From assembly GCF_008704205.1 (NCBI RefSeq), contig NZ_VXLC01000029.1, positions 62,001-126,000 of the forward strand: a DNA stretch of 64,000 bases, in the 5' to 3' direction. Below the pieces are notes generated by a model. It searched no databases. It worked only from the letters and a program-made list of their open reading frames with translations, and had not been told where the DNA came from. Each line of letters begins with the position of its first letter. Position 1 is the first letter of the stretch. This document shows positions 31,271 through 39,241 of this stretch, piece by piece. Source of the DNA: Nocardia colli (lineage in GTDB: Bacteria; Actinomycetota; Actinomycetes; Mycobacteriales; Mycobacteriaceae). The translations under genes were made by a program, and so were the position numbers.

Positions 31271-31717
31271 TCAGTCTGTCTTCAAGTCGTTTTCGCGCTG
31301 GCCAATTGTCTGCGGCACGGTATCGCTGGTGAACGGGATTGGGCAGCAAGGGGTTTCGCTACATGCGAGGAGATCGTCGCAGCCGGCGGCGAGGGCGGCG
31401 CGGAGGGTGTCGCGAACGGTGGCCAGCTCGGTGAGTTTTGCGTCGACTTCGGCGAGTTTGGTGATCGCGCGGGTGTGCAGGCCGGTGTCGGTTCGAGTGG
31501 CTCGGAGGAGGTCGGCGATTTCTTCGAGGGTGAATCCGAGGCGTTGCGCGGCTTTGATGATCCGCAATGTCGCGACCGTTTGCTCGGGGTAGAGGCGGTG
31601 GCCGCCGAGGGAGCGGTTCGGTTCGGTGAGGAGGCCGCGGCGTTCGTAGTAGCGCAGCGTCTGAATGTTCACCCCGGCCGCGGCGGCGACCTCGCCGGTG
31701 CGTAACCCCGCGCTCAT
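31271..31717 (-). CDS. MerR-family regulator with C-terminal cysteine cluster
   Basis: A 148-residue MerR protein. The HTH is at about 5-72 (RTGEVAAAAGVNIQTLRYYERRGLLTEPNRSLGGHRLYPEQTVATLRIIKAAQRLGFTLEEI), followed by a dimerisation helix (ITKLAEVDAKLTELATVRDTL) and a tail with the cluster CDDLLACSETPCCPI. The tail suggests a thiol/metal-responsive site, but the Hg(II) MerR cysteine before the dimer helix is absent (TGLHTRAITKLAEV). It overlaps the 104-residue protein gene by 4 bp (ATGA), so the two are coupled. Confidence 0.85.
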   Translation of the reverse strand: MSAGLRTGEVAAAAGVNIQTLRYYERRGLLTEPNRSLGGHRLYPEQTVATLRIIKAAQRLGFTLEEIADLLRATRTDTGLHTRAITKLAEVDAKLTELATVRDTLRAALAAGCDDLLACSETPCCPIPFTSDTVPQTIGQRENDLKTD

Positions 31718-32028
31718 CGGGACCGCGTCCGCTTTTCAAGGGCGTCCAGGATCTCGATGCGCGTGGCGGGGACGTCGATGTGCATCACCGAGCCGCCGTC
31801 GGCGGGTTCGAAGGTGAAGGTGAAGAACGAGCAGCAGTTCGTTTCGCGCGCCGCCAGATCCCGCCCGAGTGGCACCGCATCGGTCTCGATCAGCAGATCG
31901 AGGCGGGTGCGGCCGGGTCGTTCGGCGCGCAGTACCGCGTCGGCGAAGAACTGGTCGAACTCGGCCACCCGCATCGGCCGCTCGGCGGTCGGCAGAGTGC
32001 ACGAGTCCGGTACCCAATCGTGCGTCAT
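31714..32028 (-). CDS. Conserved small protein with NCCSFF motif, MerR partner
   Basis: 104 residues, cytosolic. It starts MTHDWVPDSCTLPTAERP and contains LAARETNCCSFFTFTFEP, with a vicinal Cys pair and one further Cys near residue 10. I recall this arrangement as a recurrent neighbour of MerR genes in actinobacteria, without an assigned function. Its ATGA overlap with the MerR gene indicates obligate co-expression. A ligand-, metal- or thiol-sensing role alongside the MerR protein is a guess. Confidence 0.7.
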   Translation of the reverse strand: MTHDWVPDSCTLPTAERPMRVAEFDQFFADAVLRAERPGRTRLDLLIETDAVPLGRDLAARETNCCSFFTFTFEPADGGSVMHIDVPATRIEILDALEKRTRSR

Positions 32029-32073
32029 GAATCCACGGTAAACCTGTACCCGAGTACCGGATGCAAGCCCGAA

Positions 32074-32485
32074 TTACCTCAGCAGTTCGATCACCGGGGC
32101 GAACGCGTCCATGTCCGGTTCCATCAAGGTGAAATAGGTGATCCCGTAACGCTCCCGGCATTCACGCACGCGGTCGGCGATCTCCTGGTGTGTGCCGATC
32201 AAAACACCGGGCGCGGTGCGGATTCGGCCGCCGCTGAATCGGTCCAGCGCGGCGACGTCACGAGCCAGCAGCACCGGATTGAAGAACGGCGTATTCAACA
32301 CGAAGGTGCCCAGCGTGATCCGCTCGGTCGCCTCCGCCGCCAGCGACAATGCGGGAAAAGGAGCGATCAGCCCGAGATGATCGGGCACCGACAGAACGTC
32401 GTACCCGAGCGCCTCCGCCCGGCGGACCTTCTCGACCCAATTGGCATGGAGCCAGGCTGATGCCGAAGCGAAACTCATCGACCAT
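32074..32485 (-). pseudogene. Decayed LLM-class oxidoreductase
   Basis: Start ATG 32485 gives MVDEFRFGISLAPCQLG and then falls out of frame. The next frame continues NWVEKVRRAEALGYDVLSVPDHLGLIAPFPALSLAAEA and GTFVLNTPFFNPVLLARDVAALDRFSGGR, then jumps directly to TAPGVLIGTHQEIADRVRECRERYGITYFTLMEPD. Compared with the intact relative at 9169-10014, about 120 central residues are missing, and there is one frameshift near 32438. Two independent lesions indicate a pseudogene. The TetR gene lies just upstream on the same strand. Confidence 0.75.
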
Positions 32486-32572
32486 GATCTCGAAGGTAGC
32501 GAGAGCGGCGACCCGACGACATCGGCCGACAGGCCGAATAACTCCGCTGACCGGCGGGTCGCCGCCAACAGA

Positions 32573-33175
32573 TCAGCGGCCGGATGTCGGGTGCGCGGTT
32601 CGCGTACCTGCCCATCCGTTGTCGAGGAGGGCGAAGATTCGATCGAGGGCGGGTTCGGGGTCGGCTCGTCCGTGGACGAGGGTGACGGCCTCGAGCGCGA
32701 AGTGGGCGAGCGCCTGGCAGGCGGGATCGTCGTCGGGTAGTCCGCTGTCGGCGGCGATCGCCGCGGTCAGAACGGTTTCGTGGCGCAGTGCCATCCGCCG
32801 GACGTGCTCACGCAGCACCGGCGTGGTCTCGATCAGGCGGAGGAAATCGGCGAAGCGCGGGTCGGCACGGGCCTGCTGGGACCGTTCGTCGCGCAGCAGC
32901 TGTCGCAGTGCCTCGGGGATGGACTGGCCGGCGGGGCGCTCGCGGACAGCGGCGACGAGCGCTGCCTCGCGGTCGGCGTCCTGGTCGAAGACCAGCGCCT
33001 CCTTGCCGCCGGGGAAGTGCTTGAACAGCGTGGTCGTCGACACGTCGGCGGCGTCGGCGATCTCCCGCACGCCGACCGCGTCGTAGCCGCGCTCCAGGAA
33101 CAGCTCTATCGCCGCGTCCGCCAGTGCCTGGCGGGTGGCGGCTTTCTTGCGCTCGCGGCGCCCGGTCTCGGTCAC
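32573..33175 (-). CDS. TetR-family regulator
   Basis: A 200-residue TetR protein. The HTH is at 9-56 (KKAATRQALADAAIELFLERGYDAVGVREIADAADVSTTTLFKHFPGGKEALV) and the ligand domain has the TetR_C pattern (LRQLLRDERSQQARADPRFADFLRLIETTPVLREHVRRM). GTG start at 33175. It is divergent from the TetX-like monooxygenase at 33306. Repeated half-sites in the shared promoter make it the probable repressor of that gene. Confidence 0.88.
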   Translation of the reverse strand: MTETGRRERKKAATRQALADAAIELFLERGYDAVGVREIADAADVSTTTLFKHFPGGKEALVFDQDADREAALVAAVRERPAGQSIPEALRQLLRDERSQQARADPRFADFLRLIETTPVLREHVRRMALRHETVLTAAIAADSGLPDDDPACQALAHFALEAVTLVHGRADPEPALDRIFALLDNGWAGTRTAHPTSGR

Positions 33176-33192
33176 CCTTCCATCTTAGCTTT

Positions 33193-33244
33193 AGTTCAAC
33201 AGTTCACAAAGTTCAACGGTTGCACTTTTTATACGGTTGCACTT
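33193..33244. promoter_or_regulatory. 17-bp-periodic operator repeats, TetR/TetX-like divergent promoter
   Basis: AGTTCAAC recurs at 33193-33200 and 33210-33217, and CGGTTGCACTT at 33217-33227 and 33234-33244, each pair exactly 17 bp apart. The central 17 bp AGTTCAACGGTTGCACT (33210-33226) is a near-perfect palindrome. The repeats occupy the region between the TetR start (33175) and the monooxygenase start (33306) and suggest side-by-side TetR dimers. Confidence 0.6.
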
Positions 33245-33305
33245 ATTGTGGAAGCGTCCACCCGGTGACGAACACTCCGCCGGATCAAGCGTGAAAGGAA
33301 CTCCC

Positions 33306-34505
33306 ATGACCACACCCCGAATCGCCATCATCGGCGGCGGCCCCGCCGGTCTGATGTGCGCCCGAATCCTCCAGGGACACAACATCCACCCGACGGTGTA
33401 CGACGCGGACGCGGCCGTCGACTCCCGCGACCCGGGCGGCACCCTCGACCTGCACGCCGACTCCGGCCAGATCGCGCTGGAGGACGCCGGCTTGATGGAC
33501 GCCTTCCACTCGCTGGCCCGCGTCGAGGGCCAGGCCAAAAGCCGCCGGGACCAGCACGGCACCATCCTCGGCGAGTTCATCCCCGCCGAGGGCGACGAGG
33601 CGGCTCCCGAGATCGACCGCGGCCAGCTGCGAACCATGCTCTACGAGCACGTGAGCCCCGGCACGGTCCACTGGGAACACACGCTCGCGCAAGCGATTCC
33701 GCTCGGCAACGGAACGCACCGACTGGAGTTCACCAATGGCGTCAGCACCGAAGCCGACCTCGTGATCGGCGCCGACGGCGCATGGTCGAAAATTCGTCCG
33801 TTGCTCACCGACGCGAAGCCGCAGTACCTCGGCGTCTGCTTTCTCGACGCCCGATTCGACGATGTGGACACCCGGCACCCGGAAGTCGCCGCGATCGTCG
33901 GCGACGGCCACATGTTCTCCACCGACGGCGACGGCCGCGCGGTGATCGTCCAGCGCAACAGCAACGGAGTCGTCCGCGGCTACATAGCTTTTCGCGCCGA
34001 ACTCGATTGGTACGTCACGGCCGGCGTGGACATCACCGACCGCGCGGCCGTCCGGTCCTACCTGCTGCGTGAGTTCGACGGATGGTCTCCGATCATGCGC
34101 CCGCTGATCACCGACAACGACAGCGACTACGTGCAGCGCAGCTTCTGGGCCCTACCCGCCCCACTGACCTGGGACCGGAGCCCCGGCGTCACCCTGATCG
34201 GCGACGCGGCCCACCTCATGGCCCCCTTCGGCGGTCACGGCGCGAACCTCGCGCTGCTCGACGGCGCCGAACTCGCGCATGCCGTCGCGAAGCAGAACAC
34301 CCTCGACGACGCCCTCGCCCGCTACGAGGCGCAGATGTTCCAGCGATCCGGCGAACTCGCCGCAGGCTCGAACGCCGCGCTCACCAAGTTCTTCGCCACA
34401 ACTCCCGCCGACGCTCCGCACCTTCCCCCGGACCACGCGCGGGAACACCAGAACTACCAGGCCAGGGCAGCGGAGTATCGACGCAGGCAAGCCGCCGATG
34501 CCTAG
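33306..34505 (+). CDS. TetX-like FAD-dependent monooxygenase
   Basis: A 399-residue class A flavoprotein. GGGPAGL at 9-15 binds FAD, GGTLDLHADSGQIALEDAGLMDAF is the TetX-group signature region, DLVIGADGAWSKIRPLL is the DG motif and GVTLIGDAAHLMAPFGGHGANLALLDGAELA is the second FAD motif. The family includes tetracycline-inactivating monooxygenases and many relatives of unknown substrate. ATG at 33306 after GAAAGGAACTCCC. It is regulated by the divergent TetR gene and overlaps the convergent GGCT-like gene by 4 bp at its 3' end. Confidence 0.87.
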   Translation: MTTPRIAIIGGGPAGLMCARILQGHNIHPTVYDADAAVDSRDPGGTLDLHADSGQIALEDAGLMDAFHSLARVEGQAKSRRDQHGTILGEFIPAEGDEAAPEIDRGQLRTMLYEHVSPGTVHWEHTLAQAIPLGNGTHRLEFTNGVSTEADLVIGADGAWSKIRPLLTDAKPQYLGVCFLDARFDDVDTRHPEVAAIVGDGHMFSTDGDGRAVIVQRNSNGVVRGYIAFRAELDWYVTAGVDITDRAAVRSYLLREFDGWSPIMRPLITDNDSDYVQRSFWALPAPLTWDRSPGVTLIGDAAHLMAPFGGHGANLALLDGAELAHAVAKQNTLDDALARYEAQMFQRSGELAAGSNAALTKFFATTPADAPHLPPDHAREHQNYQARAAEYRRRQAADA

Positions 34506-35131
34506 CCGGTGAGGAGCGCGGCGAGGCTTTCCGGGGTCCAGGTGAGGTCCGCGCCCGGCCGGGTGGCCAGATATCCGGCGGTGGATTCGATTGTCCAGCC
34601 GTGGGATTCGATGAGACCGGCTGCGAGATGACGTAAGTAGGTGGGGGAAGGGGAGTTTCCGGGCAGGTCGGTGTAGTGCCAGGGAGCGGTGCAGGTGAGG
34701 ATGGGGTAGCCGTCGAATGTTCCTGCATAGGAAAGGGTTTCGTAGCGGCCAGGACCTTGGGGAGAGCGCCCGGTGGTGATCGCCTCGGTGAGATCCAGGT
34801 CGATACCGGGGACGCGATACATCTCCTGGGCGGCGATGTCGGAGAACTGAGCGGTGGTGAGCAGGTAGGCGCGCGCGGCGGTCTCCCCGGGACCGTCCGG
34901 ATCGTAGAAGGCCCGCCCGCCGGTCCACACCAGCGATTCGGTGGCGAAATAGAGCAGCCCCGGCAGCATGAGGGGGATCGATCGGGCGGGCTCGGACGGG
35001 TCGCGGCAGCCCGGGACCGCCCGCGCCCCACCCTCGGGCGTCCCTCCGGTGAGGTAGCACCGGAGCCGGCTCAGATGCATGTTCGACCCGTACGCCGCGT
35101 ACCAGACCAGGCCATCGCCGTTCTCGGTCAC
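34502..35131 (-). CDS. Gamma-glutamylcyclotransferase-like protein
   Basis: A 209-residue protein of the GGCT-like fold, recognised by the N-terminal YAAYGSNMHLSRL (the Y-GSNM substrate loop), then SIPLMLPGLLYFATESLVWTGGRAFYDPDGPG and ARAYLLTTAQFSDI. The catalytic Glu of classical GGCTs probably lies in the E-M-Y-R segment after that. The C-terminal ~60 residues are specific to this subfamily. GTG start at 35131. It may act on gamma-glutamyl amines or be a structural homologue only. Confidence 0.77.
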   Translation of the reverse strand: MTENGDGLVWYAAYGSNMHLSRLRCYLTGGTPEGGARAVPGCRDPSEPARSIPLMLPGLLYFATESLVWTGGRAFYDPDGPGETAARAYLLTTAQFSDIAAQEMYRVPGIDLDLTEAITTGRSPQGPGRYETLSYAGTFDGYPILTCTAPWHYTDLPGNSPSPTYLRHLAAGLIESHGWTIESTAGYLATRPGADLTWTPESLAALLTG

Positions 35132-35182
35132 CCCACCATTCTGCCGATGCCCCCGCCCGGCGGACGGTACCGGCGCAACGGC

Positions 35183-35845
35183 TCAGTTCCGCTGGAACAA
35201 CGCCCGCCACCGAACGAAGTCCGGCCGCCCGGCGGGGGAGGCCTGCTCGACTCGAACCGATCGAAGATCCGCGCCCGCGAACGCATCGATCTCGGTCCGG
35301 GTGAGCGGCCACGGCGGCCCGTCCACCTCCGCACCTTCCGCCCGAATCCCCGCGATGACCAGCAGATCCCCACCGGGCGCCACCATCCGCGAGACGTTCG
35401 CGGTCGCCACCTCCCGCAACGAAACTGGCAGGGCCTGCACGGTGATCGACTCGACCACCAGATCGAACGCGCCGGTCCACTCGTCGGGCGGATCGAGCAG
35501 ATCGCCCACGACATAGTTCACCTTGGACGCCGGGAACCGTTCCTGCGCAGTACGTATCGCGGTTTCCGCGACGTCGAACGCGGTCGTCTCGAAGCCGAGC
35601 GCGGCCAGATGCTCGGCATCGCGCCCGAGCCCGCAGCCGACCACCATCGCCCGCATCCCGCCGGTCCGGTCATGCCGCTCGAGCCAGTCCACCAGCAACT
35701 CGTTCGGCTCGTCCGCGTCCCACGGCACCACCGCCGCGCCCTCCGCGGCCGCCACATACAGCTGCTCGAACCACCCGGTCGGATCACCTTGCCGCAGCGA
35801 TTCGGTTGCCAGCCGGGTCGCATCCCTATCACGAGAATCGGTCAC
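35183..35845 (-). CDS. Class I SAM-dependent methyltransferase (thiopurine methyltransferase-like)
   Basis: 220 residues. Motif I is MVVGCGLGRDAEHLAALGFETTAFDVAETAI, followed by VNYVVGDLLDPPDEW (motif II) and FDLVVESITVQALP (motif III). The N-terminal GWFEQLYVAA and the order resemble the TPMT/TehB group. Start GTG at 35845. Substrate unknown. Neighbours on either side are unrelated: a GGCT-like gene and a divergent racemase-like gene. Confidence 0.85.
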   Translation of the reverse strand: MTDSRDRDATRLATESLRQGDPTGWFEQLYVAAAEGAAVVPWDADEPNELLVDWLERHDRTGGMRAMVVGCGLGRDAEHLAALGFETTAFDVAETAIRTAQERFPASKVNYVVGDLLDPPDEWTGAFDLVVESITVQALPVSLREVATANVSRMVAPGGDLLVIAGIRAEGAEVDGPPWPLTRTEIDAFAGADLRSVRVEQASPAGRPDFVRWRALFQRN

Positions 35846-35905
35846 TCGCCGAGTCTGTCAGGCGCCCTCGGCGACCGCGAACCGACCACCGGGCATGATC
35901 AGCGG

Positions 35906-36694
35906 GTGACCTCGCTACGCCGCCCGATCGCGGTCTTCGACGCCGGCCTCGGCAGCTACTCGGCCGTGGAACTGCTGCATCGCCGCCTGCCCGACCGTGA
36001 CCTCGTCTACCTCGCCGACCGGGCCAGCTTCCCGTACGGCGCGAAGAACCGGACCGAGTTGCTGACGGTGGTCGACCGCGCCGTCCGCTTCCTCGCCGAA
36101 TTCGAACCGAGCGCGATCCTGCTCGCGTCCAACGCGCCGTCGGTGACCATCCTCGACGAATTGCGCAGCCCGGTCCCGATTTTCGGGGTCCGCCCGCCGG
36201 TGCGAGAAGCGCTCGCGGTGGCCGGTGAGGTGGCGGTGCTCGGCGTGCGGTCCTTGGTGGAGAGCGCCGAGCTGGCCGAATTCCTACGCGCGGAAGCGGA
36301 TTCGGCGATCACCCGGGTGCATGCCGTAAACGCATCAGCCCTCGTGGAACTCGTGGAGAGCGGCGACTTCCTGTTCCGCCGCGAACACACCGCGACGATC
36401 ATCGCCGATTTCCTGGACACCCTGCTCGCCGCGCATCCGGGCATCGCCGCGATAACCTTGTCCAGCACCCACTTGCCTTGGCTGCGTGACTATTTCGAAC
36501 GTGCCCGCCCCGAGCTCCGCCTGTTCGACCCGATCGAAGGCGTGGTCGACCAGATCCGTCCACTGTCGACCCCGGGCTCCGGCACCGTTCTCGGCCTGGT
36601 CACCGAGAACGAGCAGTACCCGGCGAACGAGTTCCGCGAGATGCTCGCGCGTCTGGAGATCGACCTCGAGCTGGAGTCCGTCGTCATTTCCTGA
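35906..36694 (+). CDS. Asp/Glu racemase-fold protein with both catalytic Cys replaced by Ser
   Basis: 262 residues with the glutamate racemase fold and order: FDAGLGSYSAVELLHRRLPDRDLVYLADRASFPYG, LASNAPSV, PIFGVRPP, LSSTHLPWL, TENEQYPANEF. In MurI enzymes the two halves carry catalytic Cys in the ACNTA and GCTHYP motifs. Here the aligned residues are Ser75 (LLASNAP) and Ser187 (LSSTHLP); Asp12 is kept. It cannot use the classical two-thiol racemisation chemistry. It may be a binding protein, a different isomerase/lyase, or non-catalytic. GTG start at 35906; it lies 60 bp upstream of the HxlR gene. Confidence 0.78.
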   Translation: MTSLRRPIAVFDAGLGSYSAVELLHRRLPDRDLVYLADRASFPYGAKNRTELLTVVDRAVRFLAEFEPSAILLASNAPSVTILDELRSPVPIFGVRPPVREALAVAGEVAVLGVRSLVESAELAEFLRAEADSAITRVHAVNASALVELVESGDFLFRREHTATIIADFLDTLLAAHPGIAAITLSSTHLPWLRDYFERARPELRLFDPIEGVVDQIRPLSTPGSGTVLGLVTENEQYPANEFREMLARLEIDLELESVVIS

Positions 36695-36711
36695 ACGCGC
36701 TACTGAATGAA

Positions 36712-36728
36712 CTACAGTTAATGAAGTG
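36712..36728 (-). promoter_or_regulatory. HxlR operator copy 1 (autoregulatory)
   Basis: CTACAGTTAATGAAGTG, reverse complement CACTTCATTAACTGTAG, lies 26 bp before the tandem HxlR start. The oxygenase promoter carries CACTTCAATAACTGTAG at 37747-37763, matching at 16 of 17 positions. A shared site at both promoters points to the HxlR protein as its binder. Confidence 0.7.
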
Positions 36729-36754
36729 CAACGAGTCCCGGGAGGTGCAAACGG

Positions 36755-37702
36755 ATGACCGATGAGCCGATCGACCCCGGTCAACCCACCCCGCATCCCG
36801 TCGCGGCCACCTTCGACCTGCTCGGCGACCGCCTGACGCTGACCATCCTGCGACACGCGTTCGTCAACCACACCCACAGGTTCAACCAGTGGATCGAACG
36901 CACCGGCGCCCCGCCCGCGGTACTCACCGCCCGCCTCGCCGCCTTGGTCGACGCAGGCGTCTTCGTCCGCACTCCGCAGGCGGCATCCCCGGATCGCTTC
37001 GATTACCTGCTCACCGAGCTCGGCCTGGCGACCTGGCAAATCCTCGTCTCCGTCTGGAGCTGGCAGCGCGAATGGACCGCCGAGGGCGCGCTGCACCCCG
37101 ACCTGGTGCACGACGCCTGCGGCCACCGCGGACCACCGGTCCTGATGTGCCGATCCTGCGGCCGCACCGTCACCCCGCGCGACACCGCGGTCGACCTCGG
37201 CGACGATGCGTTGTGGCGCTTCACCTCCAGCGGCCGGCGCCGCGCCCGCGCCCCCGTCTCCGCCCGCACCGACATGCAGTTCGACGAGGTCATGGAGGCG
37301 ATCGGCGACCGCTGGAGCGCCACCGTCACCGGCCTCGCGCTGGCCGGCATGCGCCGCTTCGGCGACTTCCGCACGGCCATGAACATGTCGCCGACCACCT
37401 TGACCGAGCGCCTGTCCCGCCTGTGCGACGCCGAGATCCTGCGCCGATCCGGCGAGGGCGCCGGCCGCGAGTACCGTCTGACCCCACGCGGCCGCGCCCT
37501 GTTCGCGATCTTCGCATTTCTGCTCGCCTGGTCGGACCGCGCACACCCCGACGTGCCCGAACCCGGTCTGCGCATCCGCCATCGCGAATGCGGTGCGCCG
37601 CTCGCGCCGGCTCTGCGCTGCCGCGGCTGCGAAGCCGAACTCGACCGCGCCGACGTCCGATTCGAACCCGTCTCGCAGGCGGTCCTCGACCGCCTGGCCT
37701 GA
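36755..37702 (+). CDS. Regulator with two tandem HxlR winged-helix domains
   Basis: 315 residues, about twice the length of a normal HxlR protein. The first wHTH is at about 17-110 (FDLLGDRLTLTILRHAFVNHTHRFNQWIERTGAPPAVLTARLAALVDAG) and the second at about 176-262 (EAIGDRWSATVTGLALAGMRRFGDFRTAMNMSPTTLTERLSRLCDAEIL). Each is followed by a small Cys motif: C122 with C132 and C135, then C279 with C289 and C292, resembling two zinc ribbons. The layout is an internal duplication that makes a single-chain pseudo-dimer. It heads the carotenoid-oxygenase operon, and the shared 17-bp sites suggest that it regulates itself and the operon. Confidence 0.85.
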   Translation: MTDEPIDPGQPTPHPVAATFDLLGDRLTLTILRHAFVNHTHRFNQWIERTGAPPAVLTARLAALVDAGVFVRTPQAASPDRFDYLLTELGLATWQILVSVWSWQREWTAEGALHPDLVHDACGHRGPPVLMCRSCGRTVTPRDTAVDLGDDALWRFTSSGRRRARAPVSARTDMQFDEVMEAIGDRWSATVTGLALAGMRRFGDFRTAMNMSPTTLTERLSRLCDAEILRRSGEGAGREYRLTPRGRALFAIFAFLLAWSDRAHPDVPEPGLRIRHRECGAPLAPALRCRGCEAELDRADVRFEPVSQAVLDRLA

Positions 37703-37720
37703 GCCGCCCACCAGCGCCTC

Positions 37721-37763
37721 TTGACACTCTTCTTTGAGACGCGTATCACTTCAATAACTGTAG
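37721..37763 (+). promoter_or_regulatory. Promoter and HxlR operator copy 2 for the carotenoid-oxygenase operon
   Basis: TTGACA (37721-37726) and TATCAC (37744-37749) are spaced by 17 bp, a good sigma-70-type promoter. The operator CACTTCAATAACTGTAG (37747-37763) overlaps the -10 and the likely transcription start, which suggests repression by steric block. CTTCA...TGAAG half-sites (37749-37768) add a dyad. Confidence 0.7.
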
Positions 37764-37780
37764 TGAAGGGCAGGCGACTC

Positions 37781-39241
37781 ATGACGCTCAACGAAGAACT
37801 CATCGCACCGGCGGCGCAGGCGCTGACCAATCCGTATCTGGAGGGCATGTACGCGCCGACCGCGGACGAGATCACCGCGACCGACCTCACCGTCCTGCAC
37901 GGCGAACTCCCCGTCGACCTGGACGGCGTCTACGTCCGCAACGGCCCCAACCCTCAGTTCGCGCCGATCGGCCGCTACCACTGGTTCGACGGTGACGGCA
38001 TGCTGCACGCGGTGCATTTCGAGCACGGCAAGGCCACCTACCGCAACCGCTACATCCGCACCACCGAGTTCGAGGCCGAGCGCGCCGCCGGAACCGCGTT
38101 GTGGCGCGGCGTGATCGAGCCGTGGGACGACAACCCGCCCGGCGATCGCCGCGAACGCAACTCCGCCAACACCGACGTCGTCTTCCATCACGGCAACCTG
38201 CTCTCGCTCTGGTACCGCGCGGGCAAACCCTATGCGCTGGACCCGATCAGCCTGGAGACCCGCGGCGTCGACACCTTCGGCGGCACCCTGCCCGGCGAGA
38301 TCTCCGCGCACGCCAAGGTCGACGAACGCACCGAGGAATTCATCTTCTTCGACTACGGCATCCACGCGCCCTACCTGCGCTACGGCATCGCCGATCCGTC
38401 CGGCACGGTCACCCACTACACCGGCCTCGAACTGCCCGGCCCGCGCCTGCCGCACGACATGGCGATCACCGAGAACTACTCGATCCTGATGGATCTGCCG
38501 CTCTACAACGACCCGCGAGCGGCCGCGGCCGGCCGATTCAAGCTGTTCTTCGACCGCAACCTGCCGAGCCGGTTCGCGGTCCTGCCCCGCCGCGGCGACG
38601 GTTCGCAGGTCCGCTGGTTCGAGGCCGCGCCCGGCTACATCTATCACACGGTCAACTCATGGGAGGAGGGCGACGAGATCGTCCTGATCGCCTGCCGCGT
38701 CTCCAAGCCGAGCCCCGTCTCCGACCGCACCAACCCGCTCGCCCAGCTGCTGGCCTACCTGCGCCCCGAGGCGACATTGCACCGGTACCGCTTCAACCTG
38801 CGCACCGGCGCCACCATCGAGGAGCCGATGGACGACATCAACACCGAATTCCCGGCCATCGATCAGGGCACCACCGGACAGCGTGGGCGCTGGTCCTATC
38901 AAATGCGGTTATCCGTAGACAGCACAATGCTTTTCGACGCGGTGATCAAGTACGACCTGCGCACCGGCGCGAAGCAGACCCAGCCGTTCGGCGACGGCTT
39001 CTTCGGCAGCGAACTCACCGTGGTGCCCCGGCCGGACGCCCGCGACGAGGACGACGCCTGGCTCACCATGTTCGCGTTCAACAGCCATACCCAGCTGTCG
39101 GAGGTGTGGATCTACGACGCCGCCGACCTCGCCGCCGGTCCCGTCTGCCGCCTCGGCCTGCCCACCCGCGTGCCCCTCGGCTTCCACGCCACCTGGGTCA
39201 GCGGGGAGCGGATGCGCGCGGCCGCCGATCCGGTCGAGTGA
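37781..39241 (+). CDS. Carotenoid oxygenase-family dioxygenase
   Basis: A 486-residue seven-bladed propeller Fe(II) enzyme. The four iron-binding histidines are visible near 177 (SAHAKVD), 224 (LPHDMAI), 289 (IYHTVNSWE) and 468 (GFHATWV). The N-terminus has LDGVYVRNGPNPQFAPIGRYHWFDGDGMLHAVHFEHGKATYRNRYIRT, diagnostic for carotenoid cleavage and lignostilbene oxygenases. The substrate could be an apocarotenoid, a stilbenoid or a phenylpropene. ATG at 37781, with an HxlR site overlapping its promoter. It is the first catalytic gene of a five-gene operon. Confidence 0.9.
   Translation: MTLNEELIAPAAQALTNPYLEGMYAPTADEITATDLTVLHGELPVDLDGVYVRNGPNPQFAPIGRYHWFDGDGMLHAVHFEHGKATYRNRYIRTTEFEAERAAGTALWRGVIEPWDDNPPGDRRERNSANTDVVFHHGNLLSLWYRAGKPYALDPISLETRGVDTFGGTLPGEISAHAKVDERTEEFIFFDYGIHAPYLRYGIADPSGTVTHYTGLELPGPRLPHDMAITENYSILMDLPLYNDPRAAAAGRFKLFFDRNLPSRFAVLPRRGDGSQVRWFEAAPGYIYHTVNSWEEGDEIVLIACRVSKPSPVSDRTNPLAQLLAYLRPEATLHRYRFNLRTGATIEEPMDDINTEFPAIDQGTTGQRGRWSYQMRLSVDSTMLFDAVIKYDLRTGAKQTQPFGDGFFGSELTVVPRPDARDEDDAWLTMFAFNSHTQLSEVWIYDAADLAAGPVCRLGLPTRVPLGFHATWVSGERMRAAADPVE

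Noticed and set aside
31271..31717. Mercury-resistance MerR
   Set aside because: The Cys before the dimer helix is missing and there are no mer genes nearby.
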